DNA from: Glutinoglossum americanum
Lineage: Eukaryota > Ascomycota > Geoglossomycetes > Geoglossales > Geoglossaceae
Reading direction: 5' to 3'
Assembly: GCA_020080175.1 (NCBI GenBank)
Contig: JAGHQL010000066.1
Span: 1-64,000, forward strand
DNA length: 64,000 nt
The notes below the pieces were generated by a model. That model saw only the letters and a list, made by a program, of their open reading frames with translations, did not search any database and was not told where the DNA came from. Positions within the stretch are counted from its first letter, which is position 1, and the number at the start of each line of letters is the position of its first letter. A program made the translations under genes and the position numbers. This document shows positions 1-10,567 of the stretch, piece after piece.

Positions 1-47
<47 letters not shown>
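1..47. other. Homopolymer G run at the window edge
   Basis: Forty-seven consecutive G bases open the window. A pure run this long at a sequence end is typical of two-colour sequencing chemistry, where lack of signal is called G, rather than of fungal DNA. It interrupts the MIF2 gene just beyond an intron donor, so the rest of that gene lies outside the assembled sequence or is lost. The artefact reading is inference; the run itself is plain in the sequence. Confidence 0.75.
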
Positions 48-49
<2 letters not shown>

Positions 50-86
50 GGGTTTGGAGAGCGAGGGGAAAGGGAACTAAACTTAC

Positions 87-1820
87 CAGTCTGTGTAGTG
101 TGTAGGCTGCTCGCCTTCTGCAGCTCCTCGTTCCACTGCTGGACCTCTCCGGTCATGATGCCCGGATCGACCTCCCAGGGCTCCAGATCGTCCTCGTCCT
201 CGCTTTCCGACTCCGTACGCGCTCTCCTTTTCCTGCCCGCTCGCGGCTTCTGTCGTCTGGCTCGTGTGGGCTCGACCTCTTCCGTCCTGATTACCTCCTT
301 GATCGTTGGCAGGAGGTACCCTTCGCCCTCCATGGTGTCGCCCTCTCCGTAGACGATGCGTTCGTTCCGCCAGTAGGCGCATGGCTTCACCGAAGTTCTT
401 CCCGAGCGGGTTTTCAGCGCGCCGTCTAACGTGGGAGTCTCGCGCCGGGTAATGTACAGGCTGCGCGGCTTCAGGGCCGGGTTTTGTGGGTTTTTTCTCG
501 GACGTCCCCGCTTTTTTGGCTCTGGCTGCTCCACCTCCGTGCTCTGTATTATGGACATCGGTGTGTTCGAGGATGCGCCTACTTTCCTTCCCGAAGTAAT
601 CCTAGCGTTCGGATCTCGCTGAGAGGGTGGCGGTTTCTTTCTAACTTGCACTTTAGGCGCAGGCGCAGGCGGAGTGAGCTCTGGCGAACTGGAAGCATCT
701 CTCCTTCGTTTTGAGGGTCTCGCATCCTCATAATCTGACGTCTCCTCCTTGATGAGTTGGGGGGGATGCCTTGGAGGACGCCCTCGTCCTCGTTTGGCGG
801 CTGATTTAGTAGGCGTAAGAGCGTTAGGCTCGCTCTTGCGAGGGCGGCCTGGGCCTCGCTTTGTTGCGGGAGCTGGGGTGCTGCTCGATGCGTGGTTCGG
901 TTGTGTAGTATCTTGCCCTACTAGGTCAAGAGTATCGTCGTCGTCCTGCACTGGAGGCAAGGAATCATCCATATCCTCTCCAGCCACGTACTGAACATCT
1001 TGCTGTGTCGCCTGCGCCCCAGTTTGCTGCACATCTCCATAAGGGTCGTGCCAATCTTCACTGCCATCTCTCTGTGCCGGTAACTCTGTAGCCGGCCCCT
1101 GCGCTTCCGTAATGTCAGGTAATGACGAAGGCCCCGCTCTAGCATTCTGTGGGAGCTTTGTTCTTGAAAATGGCTGGTCTATAGCCGAAAAGTCAAGCTT
1201 TCGATTCACAGCCGGTTTCGCGGCAGCATCGTTGTTCCTTTGGAAAGACGACGAGATCGGCCCTGCAGACGAACCTCGTTTGGCAGGAGAGTTAAGAAAG
1301 GTCTTGATGGGTGAACGCGCACGTGGCGGAGGGTTGATTGTTCTGCGTCGTTCCGATAGGACATCGGTGGGTTCTGGCGCTGTGCCTGGAACAGACAAAA
1401 ATAACATAGTCAGAATAGCTGTACGGAGAGATGATATGTAATGTGCGCAAAAGCAAACACAAGATAGAACTGGCATACTACTACCAATGTCCATCTCCTC
1501 TTCGGTGGTGAGAGTGGAGTTTTGGGCCGCCCCATTCTTCCTGGTAGGAGACTTCTCTGGGGACTTTGTAGGAGAAGAGAATATCCCCTCGATGGGCTCA
1601 AGGCCATACTCGTCGCGAATTCCAGTGTCTTTCAGCGTAACTCCAGTTCGTCTGCGGCGAACGTCAGCAATCGGTTCATCACATATCTCCAGCGCAACGG
1701 CTGAGCGCCGTGCACGACACCAGCAATCCAGACGGTAGACAGTCCCTACCTGCCCGCGACGCCCAAGTCAAGGAAATTGGCCCCGCGATCTCTCTTTTTG
1801 GCATTGCCTGCGGGTGCCAT
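87..1820 (-). CDS. MIF2: CENP-C/Mif2 inner kinetochore protein, 3' end missing
   Basis: This is the CENP-C homologue that binds CENP-A nucleosomes and links centromeric chromatin to the Mis12 complex. Three exons can be built on the minus strand: 1750-1820, 1651-1485 and 1385-87, giving about 512 residues. The N-terminus reads NFLDLGVAGR|RTGVTLKDTG, then DEYGLEPIEGIFSSPTKSP, which is the Mif2 N-terminal region; the Arg codon is split by intron 1. Around residues 405-425 is the CENP-C signature RSGRTSVKPCAYWRNERIVY, with the anchoring Arg and the YWRNE core. Three AT-hook-like motifs precede it (RGPGRPRK near 830-868, RGRGRPP near 767-800, RGRPRK near 487-526). The last exon ends at a GTAAGT donor at 86-81, so the C-terminal cupin dimerisation domain is missing because of the edge. 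Intron 2 (1386-1484) is inferred from a CTGAC branch site and phase; its donor GTAGTA is weak. The gene is divergent from RNH201. Identification is firm; exon edges are less so. Confidence 0.88.
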
Positions 1821-2149
1821 GGTTCGTCAAAGGTCCCGTTGCGCGCAGGCTGGTGGAAGCAAGAGCTATCCGGAAAATCGATGATTCGGAATTGGCGATC
1901 GCTGTATTCAAGGCTGGGAAGCCGGACATGTGCTGTAGTGATCTCTACCCGATAAGGCTGGTGAGATTGATAGATGTTGTTGATGGGAGAGTACCGGACC
2001 GAAGACAAAAACAAAGGGCTCAGGTGGGCGATCGCGAAACCCGCAGAAAAATGTCTTGGCGAACTTCCGTCGCGTCTCCCCCGAACGCGTCCATAATACC
2101 GACCTACAATACAATTCCTATTGACCGCACGACGATCGCTCGATTTACA
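1821..2149. promoter_or_regulatory. Shared divergent promoter region MIF2/RNH201
   Basis: These 329 bases separate the start codons of MIF2 (minus) and the RNase H2A gene (plus). An open plus-strand frame runs through the whole stretch into antisense MIF2 exon 1, but its translation has no family similarity. An in-frame ATG at 2051 is a possible alternative start for RNH201. I see no clear TATA or other named element. Confidence 0.45.
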
Positions 2150-3148
2150 ATGGACGAAGCACCACCAGATAGCATATTCATTGCGCCGTCGATTGACGTG
2201 CCTCGGTTATTGTCAGGGCAATCTTATTCCTACCATTCACCCATTCCGCAGGTTTTGGCGGACGACAACACTATAGAATGCGTGCTGGGAGTCGACGAAG
2301 CCGGCAGAGGACCTGTACTCGGCCCAATGGTCTACGCCCTCCTCTACCTCCCCTTATCCTCCCACCGCTCCCTCCTCGCCGAAACACACCACTTCGACGA
2401 CTCCAAAGTCCTCACGCCCCAAGTCCGCTCCAACCTGATGCAGAGCCTCTGCACGCCATCCACCTCCCTCTACCAGTCCTGCGGCTGGGCCACCAAGGCC
2501 CTATCCCCCCGCGACATCTCAGCCGGGATGCTCAAGCCCGGCATACTCTACAACCTCAACAAACAGGCCATGGACGCGACGATCGAGCTCATCAAAGAAG
2601 TCTTCGCTCGCGGCGTCAACGTCAAGGAGATCTACATCGACACGATCGGCCCCCCGCAGGCCTACCAGACGAAACTCTCCCGAATATTCCCGACGACAGC
2701 AATCACGGTGGCTAAAAAAGCCGACTCCCTCTACCCCTGCGTCTCCGCGGCCTCCGTCTGCGCAAAAGTGACCAGAGACGCTGCTCTAGAAGTCTGCTAC
2801 CGAGCCTACACCTCCACACCGCTGCCCGGATCGGAGACCCCCACCGCCGCATCCTCCGAGGCGGGTTGGGGCTCAGGCTACCCCTCCGACGCGCGGTGTT
2901 CCGGCTGGATAAAGCGGACCATGGATCCCGTGTTCGGATGGGGCAACGTCTGCCGGTTCAGCTGGGGCACCGCGAAAGAGCTGCTAGAGACCAAAGGCGG
3001 TGCGGTGAAAGTCGACTGGCCTCTGCAGGACGACGACGAGGAGACTACGCATGTGACTGATTATTTCGCACCGTCTGGCGGCGGGGAGGGGAGTAAGGAT
3101 GAGATGGCAAATTGGTTTGGAACGAGGGTAGGGGAAGAGGTGTTTTGA
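2150..3148 (+). CDS. RNH201: Ribonuclease H2 catalytic subunit A
   Basis: Catalytic subunit of RNase H2, the nuclear enzyme that cuts RNA in RNA:DNA hybrids and removes single ribonucleotides from DNA. It is an intronless frame of 332 residues. The type 2 RNase H signature VDEAGRGPVLGP carries Asp49 and Glu50. The third acidic residue is Asp164 in IYIDTIGPP, and the fourth Asp192 in KKADSLYPCVSAASVCAK. GSGYPSD supplies the conserved Tyr of the GRG/Tyr site that recognises a ribonucleotide-DNA junction. The length is close to other fungal RNase H2A proteins. I chose ATG 2150 because the following residues (IDVPRLLSGQSYSYHSPIP) resemble the usual fungal N-terminus; ATG 2051 would add 33 residues without similarity. 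The gene is divergent from MIF2 and convergent with SEY1. All key residues are present. Confidence 0.95.
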   Translation: MDEAPPDSIFIAPSIDVPRLLSGQSYSYHSPIPQVLADDNTIECVLGVDEAGRGPVLGPMVYALLYLPLSSHRSLLAETHHFDDSKVLTPQVRSNLMQSLCTPSTSLYQSCGWATKALSPRDISAGMLKPGILYNLNKQAMDATIELIKEVFARGVNVKEIYIDTIGPPQAYQTKLSRIFPTTAITVAKKADSLYPCVSAASVCAKVTRDAALEVCYRAYTSTPLPGSETPTAASSEAGWGSGYPSDARCSGWIKRTMDPVFGWGNVCRFSWGTAKELLETKGGAVKVDWPLQDDDEETTHVTDYFAPSGGGEGSKDEMANWFGTRVGEEVF

Positions 3149-3492
3149 GAATACATGATAATGAAAACATCGTTAGATATGATCGGATATCATCACATTT
3201 CTCTTGGCCCCCTCCCCTCACTCCGGAATAGTGGTAAAGATTTCCATTGAGCGAGATGCGATACGTGCGTCTAATGTATATATATGTATGTAGCAGTACC
3301 ATAGCCGTCACCGCCCGAACTGGGAAAATGAATGCATGAAATTAACATGTTCAGAGAAGAGTTGAACGAGACTAGACAAACTCTCCATAGCCCATGTGAA
3401 GAACGTACAAAAAACCCAATGTTAGCAAGAAGAAAAAAAGAAGCAAGGGGGTTCAGAATACAATTAAAGAGAACCCACCACCAACGGGAAAC
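3149..3492. other. Convergent 3' spacer RNH201/SEY1
   Basis: This 344-base spacer lies between two convergent genes. It holds their 3' ends, with a short TATATATATGTATGT tract near 3278-3291. No gene or structured element is visible. Confidence 0.5.
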
Positions 3493-6400
3493 TCAAATCT
3501 CATCATCATCCTCATCCCTCTCACCTCCAATCCCCCTCCTCTTCCCCCTCCCATCCAAACTCTGCAAACTAATCGCATCGTCGTCATAATCCGCCGCCCT
3601 CTCCCTAATCGGCCTCCTCGCAATCTCCGACCCGTCTAAAAACTCCCTCAACCGTTCCTTCCCCATCTCAAGCGCCTGCTGGCCTGCCGCCTCAGCCATT
3701 CGAAGCATAGGACCCCAGAGGTTGAGGGTGTACGTCACGTAAGCGGCGATGGCTAGGATAATGAGAAAGAGGAAGTATATGGGGTTGCGGAGGACTGGGG
3801 GTTTGGTTGAGCACTGTTAGTGGTTGTCGTGATGGGAGATAGATGGATATCGAAAATGAGGGAGTTAGAGTGGCAGGGGATAAAAAGGAAATTGACATAC
3901 CTGCCCATATCTCATTCCATCCCAGAGCCAGCAGAAGGCCGTAGAAATACAATGGAACCTGCGCAACTCCTCCGATTGCACTTCTCTTCGCCTCAACGTA
4001 CACCCCATCTGCCATCTTCTTGAATCGTACTCCCAAGTCCTGGGATTTGGTCTCGCTAAGGACAGTCATTTCCTCTTCGAGGCTCTTCCCCTCATCTTCA
4101 TCGACCCCGCCTATTGGCGTAAGGTCTTCTTCGTCTGCTTGACTCAGTGACGCTGGGGGAACCCCCACCCATTCTGGCAAAGGCGGAGGAGCTGACGTTT
4201 CGGAGAGGCGAAAACGGGAGAGTAGAGGTATAAGCGTTAAGGTTGACTCTCGGGCTCGTGTATATGCTCCTTCAATATCGTCGGTTGGTCTCCAGATGCG
4301 CGGGACTCCTGCCTCGTCATAGCGGAATTTATCCTCGAAGCTGAAATAATTATGGTTGGTTAGTGTTCCCTTCGTTTCATACGACAAAAAAGGGGGAAAA
4401 AAGGGGGGGAAGGCTCTCCAGTGCCCGGAGACGGAAAGCTTACTTTTCCCTTAACTTCAGGAGCAGGTTTCCTTCCATAACTTCTTCTTCGAGCTTAGCT
4501 TTTAATACCCCCCAAGATTTCCTCCGTAGTCTCCATAGTCCAACCTCAACCTCTTCCGGGCTAGCGTCAAAACTTCTGGCCCTCTCGGTAAAGATTGCCT
4601 CCGCTTCCCGTACCGTCTTTGCGAAGGTTGTCCATATTCTGTCCCAGAGGTCCTTTTCCGTCGCTGGCTTCTCGCCAGTCTCTGGAGCCCCCGATCCCCC
4701 TCGCCCGGATCCCAGCTTATTAAACTCCAAGCCTATCGATTCCCCAAGCCTGGATCTCACCCACCGCTCCACGCGAGTAGCAAGCCGCCGCATCTCTTCC
4801 CCTCGTAATCGCGCACTGACTTCGCCCAGCTCCTTCTCGAACAGGCGTAGCTCCTGCTCGTATTTGCTCCAAGGCGCTCCCACTATACGCAAGCCTTCGG
4901 ACTCGTTCTTGAATTTACCCACCGCTTTCCCTTTCTCGCGCTCGACGATCTCGGCGAAGTCATAACCTCCACCCTTTCCACCCCTCTTCTGACCAAATTT
5001 CACTGCCGCAGTAACCGCCTGGGTGAAGTCTGCAACACCAGATTTATGTGCAGCAGACAACTGTCCTTGGGATAGAGCCTTTAGTCTCGTATCGACCTTT
5101 CCTTCCAGCTCAGTACGTTTTCGCGTGAAGACGCCTTTGTGATACCTGCTCCCTTCTGTTTCGAAATCCTTTATCGCGTTGGTCCTGCTCTCTCTCATTA
5201 CATCGCCGAGCCCGGGGATAATGGTAGGATTTCCCAAACGTACGCCATCAGCTTGCTGGCTTTCCAACGGTGAAATCGCCTCATCGAATGCGACAAGCAC
5301 CTCTCGAGATATCTCATCGCACCTAAATTGGGCTAGCAGCTCCTGTTGTGTCGGGAGATCAAGGTCTTTGTTGTTGACGATCTGATCCCACACGCCCTCC
5401 GCGTATACAGAGAATCCGTCGGCAGGTATTCGGCGATGGTATTCTGGCAGAAATACACCGCCATCCAATTCTTGATCGTTTAACCCCGGCTTCTTCGAGT
5501 CACGGTAGTCCTCCCTGAAACGGGTGCCGAGTTTCTCGACCTCAGTAATGAAGTTCTTGGGCTGGAGGATCTTGTGCGGCAGGGCAGAAAAGGCAAAATC
5601 GAAATAATCTTCGATCCTTGAATTCTCTAATCCCTTAGGCTTGGATAAGGTCGTCCATATCCGGGTCAGATCTTGAATGAGCGTTTCACGGAGATTGGAT
5701 AGGGGCGTGGTTCCGAGATGATCGCGGATAACGAAAAAGAGTAGCGATCGAGGTGTGGAGCTGATCTCGTGTCAGGAAAATATGTCAATTCGAATAGATC
5801 TGGACGGTACTCACTTCTTGTCCTTCAGGAACAACTGTAGGTTGACTTCAAATACTGTCTTCAAGAGGCCCATATTTGCCCCCTGGTAAAGACCGACTTG
5901 GTGCTCCCAGATATTCACGATCAACACTTCGCTGGTCGCCAGAGCAAAGAGTGCACTTTTGCGCTCAAAGTCCTGATCCTCCCCCCTTTCCCGGCCATCC
6001 GTTCCCTCGACATCCATTACCAGAATATTGTCCGCCATTTTCCGCATCTCTGATCCAGCCCCACCGTCCGAGTGATCGCGCTTGTTCACAGACATCCAGA
6101 TACCCTTGGTAGTTTGTTTTCGTGCCGTCTCGGACATGACGTCGAATTCGGTGCCGAAAAGATGGTTGAGAAGGGTCGACTTCCCCGTAGATTGAGAGCC
6201 AAATACTGAGATTAGGTGGTAATTGAAGCCAGCGGGAATGATATTCTTGTGCTTGAGGTACGTCGAGAGGTGGGGACTGTGGCGACCGCTTCGTAAACAT
6301 TCGGTTTCGATGTAATCGTACTATCTCTGTAACTTACTTGAACTGCTTATCCTCATCGATAACCTGCACGCCATGTTCGTGCTGCTCCTCCGTGGCAGGC

Positions 6401-6522
6401 TCGCCGGATATGGGCGCAAAGTGGCCATTAACCGTCAACGACGACGGGGCAGTTGGATATCGAGAGCCAGCCTGCGGTCTTGAGGTTCCGCCATTTATCC
6501 TGTTTGCTGATATGGCAGACAT
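3493..6522 (-). CDS. SEY1: Sey1/RHD3 dynamin-like GTPase for ER fusion
   Basis: The fungal atlastin equivalent, an ER membrane GTPase that drives homotypic fusion of ER tubules. Five exons: 6522-6338, 6276-5815, 5760-4444, 4340-3901 and 3794-3493, all phase-consistent, giving 901 residues. The P-loop GSQSTGKST is at residues 88-96, followed by the switch region with QTTKGIW and the [14 protein letters not shown]3 motif; VIRDHLG supplies the RD motif. A long helical middle region follows. Near the C-terminus two hydrophobic segments ([19 protein letters not shown] and [19 protein letters not shown]) form the membrane hairpin, before a cytosolic tail ending in acidic residues. The N-terminal [21 protein letters not shown] matches the family. 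Introns are 54-106 bp. The gene is slightly longer than yeast Sey1 because of an extended N-terminus and tail. The ATG at 6522 is the first in-frame Met giving a Sey1-like start. Confidence 0.95.
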
Positions 6523-7273
6523 CTCGTCGAAAGAATGGTAGCGGTGGGCAGAAAAACAGAGCACAAACTATATGAATTTGCAAAGAGATTGATATCTTTT
6601 GTTGAGAAGACACGGTGAATTTCCCAAGGTGTCCCCGTGGACACAACTAACCCCGAATCAGAATTCGGCTGCCGGCCACTCATGTTTCGCTCTGTGGCCT
6701 TGACGCGAAACCACAAATATTCTATTCTCCAACCAGGTCCTGACGGAATTTTTAGAGTGAGCCAGCTCTGCGTGAAGAGGTTCATCCGATGAAAACTCCA
6801 TACAGAATTTTCGCGCCTGGTCTGGGCATTCTAAGAGCTACCGCATGCACTTCCTACTACGTATGTGTATGTACTGCGCGTACTGTGCCATGTGTAGAAA
6901 CAAAGTACTTATACTTGCTTGACCTACCCGTACATGTGCATACATGTTCATACATACATAGGCCAATGGTGATGTCATATCACGGGAGCACGTGCCTGTC
7001 ACAGCGCAAGCGGTAACTTTCGATAGAGCTGTCGGTCATCAATCTCATCAGCTCATCAATTGTAGCATTTGCTCCTTTCTCTAGCCTACTTTTCTCTGTC
7101 AGACCAGGGCCGGTTCACGGGTTGATCCGCGACAATCCATGCCCCGCAGAGTGGCCCCTCGTTCTGCTGAAGCGAAGATAGGAGCTAGGCCCGCTCGACT
7201 TCTCACTCGACTCACTCGACTCACTCGACTCACTCGGCCCACTCGCCTCGACCATATCATCTAGCTTTGTGAA
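6523..7273. promoter_or_regulatory. Divergent promoter region SEY1/TMA64
   Basis: This 751-base spacer separates two divergent starts. It contains stretches rich in TACGTATGTGTATGTAC and GTACATGTGCATACATG near 6858-6960, which recur elsewhere in the window, and a small tandem repeat listed separately. No gene is visible. Confidence 0.45.
7202..7237. repeat. Four-copy 9-bp tandem repeat in the TMA64 leader
   Basis: The unit CTCACTCGA is repeated three times exactly, with a fourth copy ending in G, between 7202 and 7237. It lies 37-72 bases upstream of the TMA64 start and is probably in its 5' untranslated leader. It is pyrimidine-rich in C and T on the plus strand. Confidence 0.85.
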
Positions 7274-9395
7274 ATGTTCAAGAAGAAGCCAAACTTCAAG
7301 CCATTGTCTCCGCTTCGGTCCTCTGACCGTCGGAAATTGGCTGAACAGATCATATCAGACTTCCGGCTTAAAATCAGCAATGAGACGGAGCCGCAGACCG
7401 AACTCGCAGCTCTCAGAAACTCACTGCTGCCGGACAGCTCTCTGACCGCGAGGTTCACGACTACTGCGGGACCAGATTTAAAGATAGTTTCAGGTACAAT
7501 ATATGTTGGTGCACACCCTGGGGATGAACAGCGGATCCTATGGGTAAGGATGGAAGAGAGAATGTTTCCTACAGGTATAACAGAATCTATCTTCTCCCTC
7601 GCCTTTCACGGTACGAAGGCACCGGCTCACACGCGCGACGTGGCTAGTCTATACGCTTTGGCATAACCCTGGCCTTGTTCCTCTGCTACACACCCCTGAA
7701 CCTGTTCTGCAGAAGCTTCGGAACGGAGCCGATCTTATGACTCCAGGTCTGGCACGGGGTCCGCCGTTCCCCACAGCGGCTATCAGGGGCTCCGTTGTAG
7801 CTATCGCTAGCCTTGAAACCCCTAGTGTACCGATGGTCGTTGGTGTGTGTGAAATAAACGTTAGCGAGTTGAAAGCGGTCGCGGGAGAGAAGGGCAGGGC
7901 GGTGAGAGGCATGCATTGGGAGGGGGATGAACTGTGGGCCTGGAGCTCCGGAGGGAAGGGCGGCGGTGTCAGGCCTACAGCGCTCGAGGGTTGGGACACC
8001 AAAAATGGGGTCTGGATGCGAGACCTGGAAACCGAGATCAAACAGCTGGGGGTGGACGACGCAGATATTGAGGAAACGGAAGATGATGGAGGCGTGCCGT
8101 TAGGTGAGGTTAAAGGAAACAAACCAGGTTATAATGAATTCTCTGAAGGGGAGGATGTACCACCCTCTAAAGACAGCCAAGTTGAAAACAAAGAATTGTC
8201 GACAAAAGGTACTTCCCCTTGATCGCACCCTGAGATGAGGGCTAACCTCGAAATTTAGAAGTTGATGAAGCGTTTAAAAGAGCGTTCTTATTCGGGTTAC
8301 ATCAACACCTCACGGTCAACGGAGCCGATCCGGGGAATGGGCTTGACTTTCCACTAACTTCCTCCTTTGTCATTGCCTCTTTGGTCCTACCGTTCCTCCC
8401 TACCTTCACACCCGCCCAAACTTCTTCCCTGCAGCTGAAGAAGACGAGCTGGAAAAATGCAAAGAAATTCTTGAAGGCGCTTGACAAAGAAGGGCTGATC
8501 AAGACCAAAGACCGTAGTGGCGGGGAAATCGTTGTTCTGGATATCGATTGGAATGAAAGCGCAATCGCAGATTTCGTACCATACCAACTACCTACAAAGG
8601 ACCGGGGTAATAGCGGAGGCCGCGCCGGTACTGAGAGGATTTCAGCTCTTGGTTCCGCGGGCCAGGAGCTCAGGAGAATTGGCTTGTTCAAGCCAAAAGA
8701 GAAGCTCGCGCCCTTGTTCAAAGCGGCTGAAGCAGAGTAACCGAACCCTTACCTTGCTACCATGTCTCCACACGGAGGTTTTATATTTCGAACGCGTAGC
8801 TAACTCTCGGTCTGGCAGTCCCAAGTCCCTCTATTTGGCGAGTGAGATTCGGCCTATCATAACTGCTTATATCGAATCCGAATCCCTCGTATCAACGACA
8901 AACAAACGACTAGTGGCAGTTAACCCGGTTCTTGCTAATACCGTATTTAGTTCCGACTCTTCTACTGACAGAGAAGTTATAGCAAAAGGAACTGTGCCGC
9001 GAGACCGTGTTATCGACCGCGTGCTTGAGAACTGCTCTCCATTTTGGGCCCTTCTCCGTAGTAATGAAACTAAGGATGACGTTAAACCCAAAGCCGGGAG
9101 GGCTCCGAATATTCAGATCTTGTTGGAGACTCGATCGGGGAACAAGACTGTAACCAAAGTCTCTGGCGTAGAGACTTACCTCGTTAATCCCTCCTCTTTA
9201 GCGGCCGAGCTGCAAAAGACCTGTGCAAGCTCGACAAGCGTGGGACAATTGGTGGGGAGCAGTCCAAAGAACCCAGTGATGGAGGTCATGGTACAGGGGC
9301 CGCAGACACAGGCCGTCATCAAGGCCCTCGAAAAGAATGGGGTGAACCGTCAATGGATCGATGTAGTGGACAAGACCAAAGGGAAGAAGCGGTGA
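7274..9395 (+). CDS. TMA64: eIF2D-like translation machinery factor Tma64
   Basis: Homologue of eIF2D (ligatin, yeast Tma64), which binds the 40S subunit and helps recycle ribosomes by removing deacylated tRNA. Four exons (7274-7574, 7648-8208, 8259-8736, 8819-9395) give 638 residues in consistent phase. The start MFKKKPNFKPLSPLRSSDRR is the typical fungal N-terminus. The PUA region follows in exons 1-2, with VYTLWHNPGLVPLLHTPEPV and GADLMTPGLA. A variable acidic linker sits around residues 250-290, then a winged-helix/SWIB-like region in exons 3-4. The C-terminus (about residues 543-635) is a SUI1 domain with TRSGNKTVTKVSGVETY and the ending QGPQTQAVIKALEKNGVNRQWI. Intron 3 (8737-8818) removes a stop that would otherwise end the frame after exon 3. 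The gene is divergent from SEY1. Assignment is firm; the intron 3 donor GTAACC is the least canonical. Confidence 0.93.
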
Positions 9396-10567
9396 GGGCA
9401 AAGGGTTTATGCGGACTAGCCTAGGCACATAGTAATTGATAAGCCTGTCCAAGGTGATTAGATAACAATCAACATGCGACGTGAACGAGAGCTGAAACAG
9501 CATCGGAAGGTGGAAATTTGAGGGCCGAATGTGAATTGCATCACACATGTCAATGCCGTCTCTGAACCCTGAGCCGGGTAACTATATATTCGTGTCTCAC
9601 ATTGGTGAACGACCATCAGCCATCCGCACCTTTCTATTTGTACGTCGGCCCGCCGACTTTGGGTGCCACCTCTAACGCCTTTTTTGCAAGACTTCTGAGA
9701 CAAGTTTGGAACTGGAAGCAACCGAAAGCACGTGGATGTAGGGTTCCCGAAACCTCCCCATCGCCCAAGGGTTAACCCTTTCCGAAGTAAGCGACAAGCT
9801 TCCTCTTAATTAATTGTTAATTGTCCTTTCTAAGCAGTGACAGCAGGTACGAGAAGCTCTAATCTCTTCATGTATCCTGACAATGCACTGTCCCCCCGAA
9901 CTTGATTTCGAAGGGTATCCTAGTCGGTAGGATACAATCCTCTGCTCCTGGGGAACCCTCCGCCGGTCTCGCTGCCATGCAGGAGGCTCTCAAGGGTCTC
10001 TTTCTTTTGTCGTTTCTACACAAAGAACCTTTTTTCCACACTTACGTATGCTAACTCCATCAAACGCCTTAGCCGTATCTCAATTAAGCGTCGATACGTG
10101 GTTGGTCTGAGGGATTACGAGGTAGCCGTCGGTCACAAGAACGCGTATTGCCGTCGACGTTGACACACAAAGCTATGTCGCTAGACCAAAGATATACTAC
10201 CTTGGGGATACCTTGATCTTTTTACTTGGCCCGTTCGCCGACGGGCCGAGGTGTGGGGGAGAGACATACTTTTGCTTCACCTGGATCTGGATCCATCCCT
10301 ACGTCCTGCGTTCTAAATCGTCTAGACTCTACTCATACCTGGAATACATTGCCTGGCACATAGCAGTAGCTGTCCACGCCACAACAGGTCTTAAGTGCTT
10401 AGGTTTACCCTTGTAACAATCCGTGTATCAAGGGGAAGCGAACGCACGAATTTCGGGCAGTCTCGGATCTTTTATTTTGAAAACGCCGGCGACTTCCTTG
10501 GTTCTTTGTTCCATACGTCTTGTGGCCGCAGTTAGAGCGTGAGACTTGCTACGTGAGGGCAGAGGTC
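9396..10567. other. Intergenic, no gene seen
   Basis: About 1.17 kb between two plus-strand genes. Only short frames without similarity are present. A small perfect hairpin (GGCCCGT with ACGGGCC around a 6-base loop) lies near 10229-10248. The right part is presumably promoter and leader of the Kelch gene. Confidence 0.5.

Noticed and set aside
1814-2149. N-terminal extension of RNase H2A from ATG 1814
   Set aside because: It would overlap MIF2 exon 1 on the other strand and adds residues with no family similarity; ATG 2150 gives the usual start.
10229-10248. GC-rich hairpin as a terminator or structured RNA
   Set aside because: A single 7-bp stem is expected by chance at this scale, and such terminators are not used in fungal nuclear genes.
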